Source: Porogramme epimiltina
Taxonomy: Eukaryota > Basidiomycota > Agaricomycetes > Polyporales > Polyporaceae
Length of the DNA stretch: 24,132 bases
Reading direction: 5' to 3'
Assembly (NCBI GenBank): GCA_900155495.1
Contig: FTLJ01000360.1
Span: 1-24,132, forward strand
The translations under genes were made by a program, and so were the position numbers. Numbering within the stretch: position 1 is the stretch's first letter; every line of letters starts with the position of its first letter. Under the pieces are notes generated by a model. That model worked only from the letters and a program-made list of their open reading frames with translations, was not told where the DNA came from and searched no databases. Below are positions 17,491 to 24,132 of the stretch, piece after piece.

Positions 17491-19303
17491 CTACCACCGA
17501 CTTCGCTGGCGCGCCGCTATCTTATCCAACACCGTCTTCCACGTATTCTCATAATATGTTGTGAACCTCTGCATATGCGTAATGTCCAGGTGCGGGAATA
17601 GGGCGTCCAGGTACTCTGCAACGGCCACGGTGTCGACGTCATCTACGTTGTCAATGTCTACGTGGTAGTCCTGTGATAAATGCCAAATTTCGAGAACGCG
17701 CAACGGGTGCTGAGCACTCGGCGTCCGAGCAGAGGGGTAGCGATTATCATTCAACTGCTGAGGCAGCGATAGACTTGCGCGTGGGACGTTGATGTAAAAG
17801 CTGTCGAGTTGAAGCGCAACGAGGTGGGGGCAATGGAGAGCGAAATGTTGAAGGATGGTGACGTCTGGTGCGCATATGGCGGATTCGACAAGTCGGCGTT
17901 CAACGTACTCTCCGGTGATCTGTGGAGGCAAAGGGCCGCGGAGATAGATAGTCTCCCCGATTGTGAGGCGTCGGAGACGTTTGAGTCCACGCGTGATCGT
18001 GGGGATGTCGTCATCGGTCATGATGATGCACGGGTAAGGTTTGAACATAGGGCCAAAGAATTGGAGGTCTTCAAGCACGGGCATAGAAAAACACGGTTGG
18101 AGAACGGACGAGAGGAGAATGATGTCGTTGTCGGCGTCAGCCTGGTTTGTTGGAGGACTCTCGGGATTGATGAAACAATTCATCATAATCTTCAGGGAGC
18201 ACAGTCTGGCCCCAAACGAAGACTCTGCAATACGTCGGATACATTGAATAGCGGGAGCGAGACGTTGGAACTCGATAATAGGGCCAAAATACACTAGGAC
18301 GGGAGCTTGTAGGCGAGCTACGAGGGCCGTAATATCTTCCGCTTGACCGGAGGGACTGAGTTTCCGTATTCTGGGTAAATCTATTTTGGTGTTCGAAAAT
18401 TCGAATCCGGCGATATCTAGTTGGAGTTCTTCGAGGGTGAGCGAACTGGCGAGGCGCTGGAGATCCAAGGAATTGAATCCGAAGCTGTTTGCCTGAAAAC
18501 TATGCAGATATTGAAAGCCCAGGAGGGCTTGAACAATGGGGTCATTTGCTTTCAAGATGTAGTCCCCTTTCACGATCAAGTGGCGGAGGAGCGGAGCGCG
18601 CTGGATAAGGTCGTTATGATTGGGTAGTAGAGTTGCCGTACCACGCAATACTATTTTCAACCTGTCCAGTGATGGGAGACCGAGAGAGATTAGTATGAGG
18701 TCGTCTGCGCCCGGGCGATTGGTAACACAAGTCTCGAGCTCCCTCAGCGAAGGGAGGAATGTCTCGCCATTGTTGTGGTGGTGGATGGCACGAATGAGTC
18801 TCAGTTCTATTTCCGGATCACTGACGTACTGAACGACTCCACTAGCAAGGCTCCGAATCCTGGCCGCACATACAAGGAATCGAGCCCATCCGGTTGGATC
18901 CTGGTAACCCTTCGTTCGTAGAATCTACATATGCGCACATGTCATTACTATGCAATGTTATAGCAAAATTACTTGTACGCACCGACTGGAATACCTCTAT
19001 AGAACATCCGAATGGTATGTCCTCTGTCAAAAGAACTCTCCATAGGTGATGGAGGTCGTACATCCTCCTCCATAGGGCCCGCGACGCGAATTCTGAGAAT
19101 GAACGGCACACGAGGGCAGCACTGACGCCAAGACGGCGGTCCTCTGTGCATCGGCCGGGGTCAAGGTGATCAAAAATAGCGTGTAGAATGTCGGGATATT
19201 GAAGAGCTCGGTGGCACTGGAGAGCCTGACTCGGACTCGACTCGCTAAACCACGACTCGGGAGGCGGGATTGGGGATTGTGATGGACAGTTGCTGTGGGC
19301 CAT
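17491..19303 (-). CDS. F-box/leucine-rich-repeat protein
   Basis: Two exons (19303-18983 and 18924-17491) joined in phase 0 across a 58-nt intron give 584 aa. The N-terminal part (about 30-80) is an F-box of basidiomycete type: LQYPDILHAIFDHLDP, then VSAALVCRSFSEFASRALWR. The remainder consists of degenerate leucine-rich repeats (for example LPSLRELETC, LPSLDRLKIVL, APLLRHLIVKG, LTLEELQLDIAG, MPVLEDLQFFG, LKRLRRLTIGE). Such proteins recruit substrates to an SCF ubiquitin ligase through Skp1; the substrate is unknown. The start has good context (AACATGG), and a TATA-like element lies about 190 bases upstream. Codon use is less GC-biased than in the flanking genes, which suggests a different evolutionary history or fast turnover, as is usual for this expanded family. 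Confidence 0.88.
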
Positions 19304-19488
19304 GTTCTCCAGCTCCTGGTAATGGCAGTAGATGCGGAAGTCGGCGCCCCTGGGGCGGTGGCTGATTGCACTTGTCGTAGTGATAGGGAGACAGAGGAAC
19401 CCGTAAATTTACAGCGCTAACCCTGACGTAATCAGGCTGAGGGAGAGGGAACGAGAGGGATAGATTACATGTAGCGTAAAGTAGACAT

Positions 19489-19496
19489 AATATATA
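19489..19496 (-). promoter_or_regulatory. Possible TATA element of the F-box gene
   Basis: The minus strand reads TATATATTA about 190 bases upstream of the ATG at 19303. The distance would leave a long leader; an upstream ATG at 19499 in another frame makes the assignment uncertain. Confidence 0.3.
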
Positions 19497-19526
19497 CATG
19501 ATACGAGATAAAGAATCATAGTAGAA

Positions 19527-19550
19527 GCTTCACCAAGGCGTTGGTGAAGC
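19527..19550. repeat. Perfect inverted repeat (10-bp arms, 4-base loop)
   Basis: GCTTCACCAA (19527-19536) and TTGGTGAAGC (19541-19550) are exact reverse complements around GGCG. The hairpin lies between the 5' side of the F-box gene and the truncated end of the OYE gene, about 140 bases beyond the OYE stop, so it may belong to that transcript's 3' end. It could equally be a small footprint of a former mobile element. Confidence 0.7.
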
Positions 19551-19689
19551 GGATACAAAGAGAATAAGAAAGTCCGTTGTACATAATCTAATCTAATAGT
19601 CCGTTATCAGTCATTGGCCATAAAGAGTAACTAAGGCGCCAAAGCGCCACATCCAACAAACCCAGCGTCAGTTCTGCATCCGGCAGTCA

Positions 19690-20479
<790 letters not shown>

Positions 20480-21165
20480 ATCGATCGATCGGCGGTGGTG
20501 CTGGTTGCGGGGCAAGGCGGGTGGGGGGTGCTGCGAGCGGCCGGCGCAGGCGCGAGTGGAAGGACGGGCACACGGCGGGGAGCCGTCTTGGTCATCCGGG
20601 CATGGCGTGCGCGGTCGCCCGGGCGGGGGCGTTCGAGGACTCGACTTGAGACGAGGCGCGCGCGCGCGTTGGGCGACGCTGGCGCCATGTATGTATCGAA
20701 GCTGGCGAGGGATGCTTATCGGGAAAAGGGAGATGTTGCCCTGGCTTACTCACATCGAGATTCGGGCCCCCGCGAAGCGCAGGGTCCGCCCTAAGAACAG
20801 CAGCGTGAGTGCTTGCCACTGCGGGCCTGTGAGAAGATGCTGCACTTACAGGCTGCTGACCGCCGCGGGACTATGTCCGTGAGCACATGTGCCCCCCGGG
20901 CGGCTCGGCCGCGCTGGCGTCGATCGAGCGTACCCGCGCGCCGCAGCAGCACGCGCATGGGTGGGTCGGGAGCCGGGACATATTCAATATCAATACAAAG
21001 TAAAGGGGCGATATAAACACATCTTCTACGTAGGGAGGCGGGTTGGTATATGCAGGACAGGGAGAGACATGAGAGGCGGAGGGGGAGGGCGGAGAACGAC
21101 GAACACGACAGCGACAAAGCGAGGTGCGAGCAAACGAAGCGACCACGGGCATGGGCACGGGCGGG
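20480..21165. other. Intergenic region upstream of the OYE gene
   Basis: The 686 bases between the OYE start and the 3' end of the TPR/F-box gene are GC-rich on the left and AT-richer near 20985-21015 (atattcaatatcaatacaaa). One minus-strand stretch near 20757-20830 reads QWQALTLLFLGRTLRFAGAR and ends at a good donor (GTGAGT). It could be an exon or gene relic, but I cannot link it to a start or to further exons. Otherwise I see only promoter and 3' UTR sequence. Confidence 0.35.
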
Positions 21166-23708
21166 CTATTGCTGCATGAGCCCCGGGCTCTCGTAGTCCA
21201 TCGGAAGGTCCTTGCGCTCCATCCACGCCGCGTCTTCCCCGCCAAAGTCGACGCCCTTTGCGCAGTCGAGCCGCCGCCGCGCCGGCAGCTCCTTGAGCTC
21301 CACCTTCTCCTTCTCCCCCGCCCCGGGCCCCGCGCCGTGGCGGACGACGACGTAGTGCTCGCCGTGCCAGCCGACGAAGTCGAGCGTGGGCAGCGCCTGC
21401 GCGATCGTGCGCGCGTGCGCGGCCCACTCCTCCGTCTGCAGCTGGTAGTCCTTCTCGGAGAGCGTGCTCGGCTGTGGTCGTCGCCGGTTCCCGTTTAGGT
21501 GCAGCATTCCGATCGAGGGGAAGATGCTGAACGCGGACGCGTATTGGTGCTGTGTACCAGGCGGGGCGTGGGTCAGCCGACGTAGCTTGGAGGATTGATG
21601 GAGGACGTACGATAGGCTTTTCTGATACTGCGGTCTCGAGGTGGAGCGCGACGACCTCGCGCGGGATGGACGAGAGCAGCTCCTGGAACGAGCTCTCGTT
21701 CAAGTTCGCTATTCGCGCCCGCAGCACCCTTAGCGCTCCCAAGTCCTTCAGTACCCCGTGCACAAGATCCCACGGGCAGCTTCCCAGGTCAAGCCGCCTG
21801 AGCTTCGGCCGCTGGCGTAGGAACTGCGCGACGGACTGGAAGAGGCCGACGTCGTCGTCGTGGCCGACCATGACGAAGCGGAACTCCTCGAGGTGGGGCA
21901 GGAACGTGTGCACGCCGTCGATGATGTGGTCGCTGCCGAACACGACGCTCGCGCTGCACGGCTCCTCGAACGTGCCGTGGAGGGTGAGCGACTCGAGGCG
22001 GTGCGCGTGCGCGATGCGCGCGAGCACGACGTGCGAGATGCGCGTGTCGACGAGCTCGAGCTGCGTCAGGTTCCGGATCGTCGCCGACTGGAACGCGTGG
22101 TCCCACGAGTGGTTCCGCTGCAGGTACGCGCCGAGCGTGAGGTGCCGGAGCGTGCCCTGGTTCTGGTCGAGCACGGTGCGGACCTCCCCCATGTCTGCTA
22201 TGCCGTCGTCATCCTCGGCGCGGAGGATGAACTTGCGCAGGCCGGTGAAGGCGCTCTGCAAGGTCAGAGTTCAGCGATAGGTGCATACAGCCTGTGGTTA
22301 TGGAAGGGGACGCACTACGCCGACAGCGTCCAAGTGCCAGCCGATAAGACCGAGTGTGCTGAGACATGGCTGCGCCTGTAGCACTGCTTGTACCATATCG
22401 GCTCGTAATTCGGGGTACCCTATCCATTCAAACTCTCGAAGGGCGGAGAATGAGGGGAGGGCCGACTTGAACATGCCTAGTGGATGGTTTTAGACGCGCC
22501 CTGGAGACGGTAATAAAGCTGCTTACGGCACATGAGGTCAAACATGTCGCTCTCTTCGTACGCCCAGTGTAATCGGAGGGCCTTGACGCGCCTGGCGAAC
22601 GCCGGGTCGGCCTTGACCCGATCAAAAATGTCGAGCCCCCGGTTGAGGTCCTGATCCTCGCCGAAGTAGAGGTCGATGGTGTGGAAAATGAGTCGTACGG
22701 CGATGTCCCTGTGAAATGCGGACACAAAAAGCCAGGTACGGAGGTGGTAGCGGGGGATGAAGCGGGCGATACGTTCCCATATCTCCGGAGGTGCCCGCTG
22801 AGACGCGGGTTCGTCCACAAAGTGGATCTGTGGCAGGTGGTCAGCTTTGTGGACGTCGACCATTTAACCATTGTTGGGCGAGGAGAAGGGTATGTGTTCG
22901 GGGTATTCAACGGCCTTCGACAAGTGCTCGCCAGGCCCAGTCCGCCCACGTACGCACGCTAGGGTTGGGAAGTCGCTGAACAGGGAACGCAGGTGTCTTT
23001 GGCGATATGGGATGCGGGAAACAGGAGTCCTTGAAGTAAAACCACCAAAGGCTCCTGGTCTCCTCTCCTTCCACCACTTCTTGGCGCGAGATCTAGACCT
23101 GGCATGCCGGAGAGCCAAGCCCAGCACCGACCAGGTACTCCGTGCCGTGCAGGGGAACGCTTCGACACAAACACTCACCATGTCGCTCCGTCTGAGGTAT
23201 CCTTGCAGCTCGCGGTTTGAGGGGTCCAGCTTCGCAACGGCCTGGAAGTCCTGCTGGGCCTTGGCAAGCAGCCGCTCGCCCGCCATCTTGCGTGCGATGC
23301 CTCTGGCGAGGAGTGCCCTCGCGACATCCTTCTTCTCGAGCCCGGGAGTCCTCAGGTAGACCTCGATGTAGTTCTCGACCTCGTCGCCATACCTGGACGC
23401 CACACGCCGGAGACAAAGGGCCAGCGCGGGACGAAGACGACGATCAGGACAGGGCCGAGGGGGGAGGGAAGGTCGCCGCCGCACAACCCACGACCGGGGG
23501 TGTGCTTGGGCAAGGATCGACGTGCGCACCTTCCGCTTTCTATCAGGGAGAGGGCGGTCTCGAGGAGGAAGCCGGCCTTGCGGACCTGGGTGAGGGAGAC
23601 GACGGCGCCGAAGACGGTCTGGGTGAGCTCATCCTGAGCGGGGAGGGCGGGGCCTGCCATGTCCCTGTCTTTGGCGGGCGCGGACGAGTTGGCGGTGCGG
23701 AGGGGCAT
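21166..23708 (-). CDS. TPR/F-box/leucine-rich-repeat protein
   Basis: Six exons (23708-23530, 23392-23179, 22827-22527, 22476-22319, 22255-21611, 21549-21166) keep phase throughout and give 626 aa. Residues 20-130 are helical and TPR-like (LTQTVFGAVVSLTQVRKAGF, then ALLARGIARKMAG and AKAQQDFQAVAKLDPSNREL). An F-box-like segment follows (about 140-185: RAPPEIWERIARFIPRYHLR), then leucine-rich repeats (LRHLTLGAYL, LTQLELVDTRI, LESLTLHGTF, LRRLDLGSCPW) and a charged tail. It is likely an SCF substrate adaptor with an extra protein-binding module. The third intron is 351 nt, much longer than the others, but its 3' end has a strong branch point (GCTGAC) and CCACAG acceptor before IHFVDEPASQRAP. 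A separate gene starting at ATG 22863 is the alternative. The start ATG has a CACC context. Confidence 0.8.
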
Positions 23709-24123
23709 GGTGCGAAGGCATGAAGACTTGCGGGGGCGGCTGCGAGGAGACCCAAGGCCGGGGGATCGGGTAGAGAGGGGCGTGTATTGGCCCGCGCGGG
23801 CGGGCGTGGACTTGGGCCGTACCAGCGGGACGCGGGACCCAGCCACCCGGCGATGCTCGCACACTCGATCTTGCTCGCGCGCCCCGGCCCAGGCGCCCGC
23901 CAGGCGCCCAATCCGTGTACCGCGTCCGGTGCCCCGGTTCTGGTACCCGTCCATATTCGCATACAGCTCGCATACAGCCCGCATTCTGCCTACAGCCACC
24001 GCCCCTTGGGCCTTCCTCCGAGCCCACTCCTCCTCGTACATACATAGCCCCCGACGGTCCTGCTGCGCACAACCCCCCGCCCGTCCCCCCGCCCTCTTCT
24101 CCCCTTCCGCCGTGTGCCCCGCC
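23709..24123. promoter_or_regulatory. GC-rich upstream region of the TPR/F-box gene, possibly divergent
   Basis: A CCAAT box on the minus strand (ATTGG on the plus strand, 23786-23790) lies about 80 bases upstream of the ATG at 23708. The region also holds two short direct repeats: aggcgccc units near 23890-23907 and gcatacagc units near 23960-23978. The right end is strongly pyrimidine-rich on the plus strand (about 24068-24112), as expected for the leader of a plus-strand gene. Confidence 0.4.
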
Positions 24124-24132
24124 ATGGAAACG
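24124..24132 (+). CDS. Possible first codons of a gene leaving the window
   Basis: GCCATGG at 24121-24127 is an ideal start context and follows a C/T-rich leader of about 45 bases with no ATG in it. Only three codons (Met-Glu-Thr) lie in the window, so no product can be named. A chance ATG is possible. Confidence 0.3.

Larger units (their letters stand above)
19304..19689. other. AT-richer gap between the F-box gene start and the broken OYE end
   Basis: This 386-bp interval holds the F-box promoter, the inverted repeat at 19527-19550 and a smaller GC hairpin (GGCGC-CAAA-GCGCC, about 19635-19648). Its base composition differs sharply from the GC-rich OYE exons just to the right, so the OYE truncation coincides with a compositional border. 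No gene is visible. Confidence 0.5.

Noticed and set aside
21026..21610. Direct read-through of the LRR exon at 22255-21611 into the following intron
   Set aside because: After 21611 the frame turns into Arg/Gly/Ala-rich sequence. Splicing at 21610/21549 restores a normal C-terminus and has a CTGAC branch point.
22477..22863. ATG at 22863 as the start of a separate F-box gene
   Set aside because: The codons before the IHFVDEP segment look like an intron end (branch point GCTGAC, acceptor CCACAG), and the upstream TPR exons join in phase. It is kept as an alternative promoter possibility only.

Overview
The window is nuclear DNA from a filamentous basidiomycete, most likely a GC-rich Agaricomycete of the polypore type. 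The genes are packed closely on both strands. They carry many 46-98 nt introns with GTRNGT donors, CTNAY-type branch points and YAG acceptors. The gene families (GPI-anchored GH16 glucanase, DUF6593 protein, BAG protein, F-box/LRR proteins, Crinkler-kinase) are typical of that group. I assigned exons by splice signals, reading phase and remembered family sequence. No database search was run.

Left part (1-7.4 kb): the first codons of a minus-strand gene at the edge (possibly a G-alpha subunit), then about 2.7 kb without a convincing gene that includes a long poly-C/(CCCCG)n tract. Next come a minus-strand class B bHLH factor of Cbf1 type with matching E-boxes in its own promoter and first intron, an unresolved minus-strand ORF, a plus-strand GH16 glucanase with seven exons, and an intron-containing tRNA-Ala(AGC).

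Middle part (7.4-14.9 kb): a Set5-like SET protein (+) converges on an AlkB homologue 6-like dioxygenase (-) with seven exons, two of them tiny. Upstream of the latter lies a poorly resolved minus-strand gene. A DUF6593 protein (+) then converges on a BAG-domain Hsp70 co-chaperone (-).

Right part (14.9-24.1 kb): a Crinkler-type protein ending in an atypical kinase domain (+) shares a divergent promoter with the BAG gene. That promoter carries a step-type heat-shock element. A minus-strand F-box/LRR gene follows, then an Old Yellow Enzyme gene that stops halfway through its barrel (probable pseudogene). Last are a minus-strand TPR/F-box/LRR gene and a possible plus-strand start codon at the very edge. 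Base composition varies in this part. The F-box gene and the first three Crinkler exons are visibly less GC-rich than the kinase exon and the flanking genes, which suggests an accessory segment between the BAG gene and the broken OYE gene.

Functionally the window mixes housekeeping regulation (bHLH, Set5-like, AlkB-like, BAG, tRNA) with lineage-specific conflict or regulatory genes (Crinkler-kinase, F-box/LRR, DUF6593). There is no sign of a metabolic cluster or of an intact transposon.
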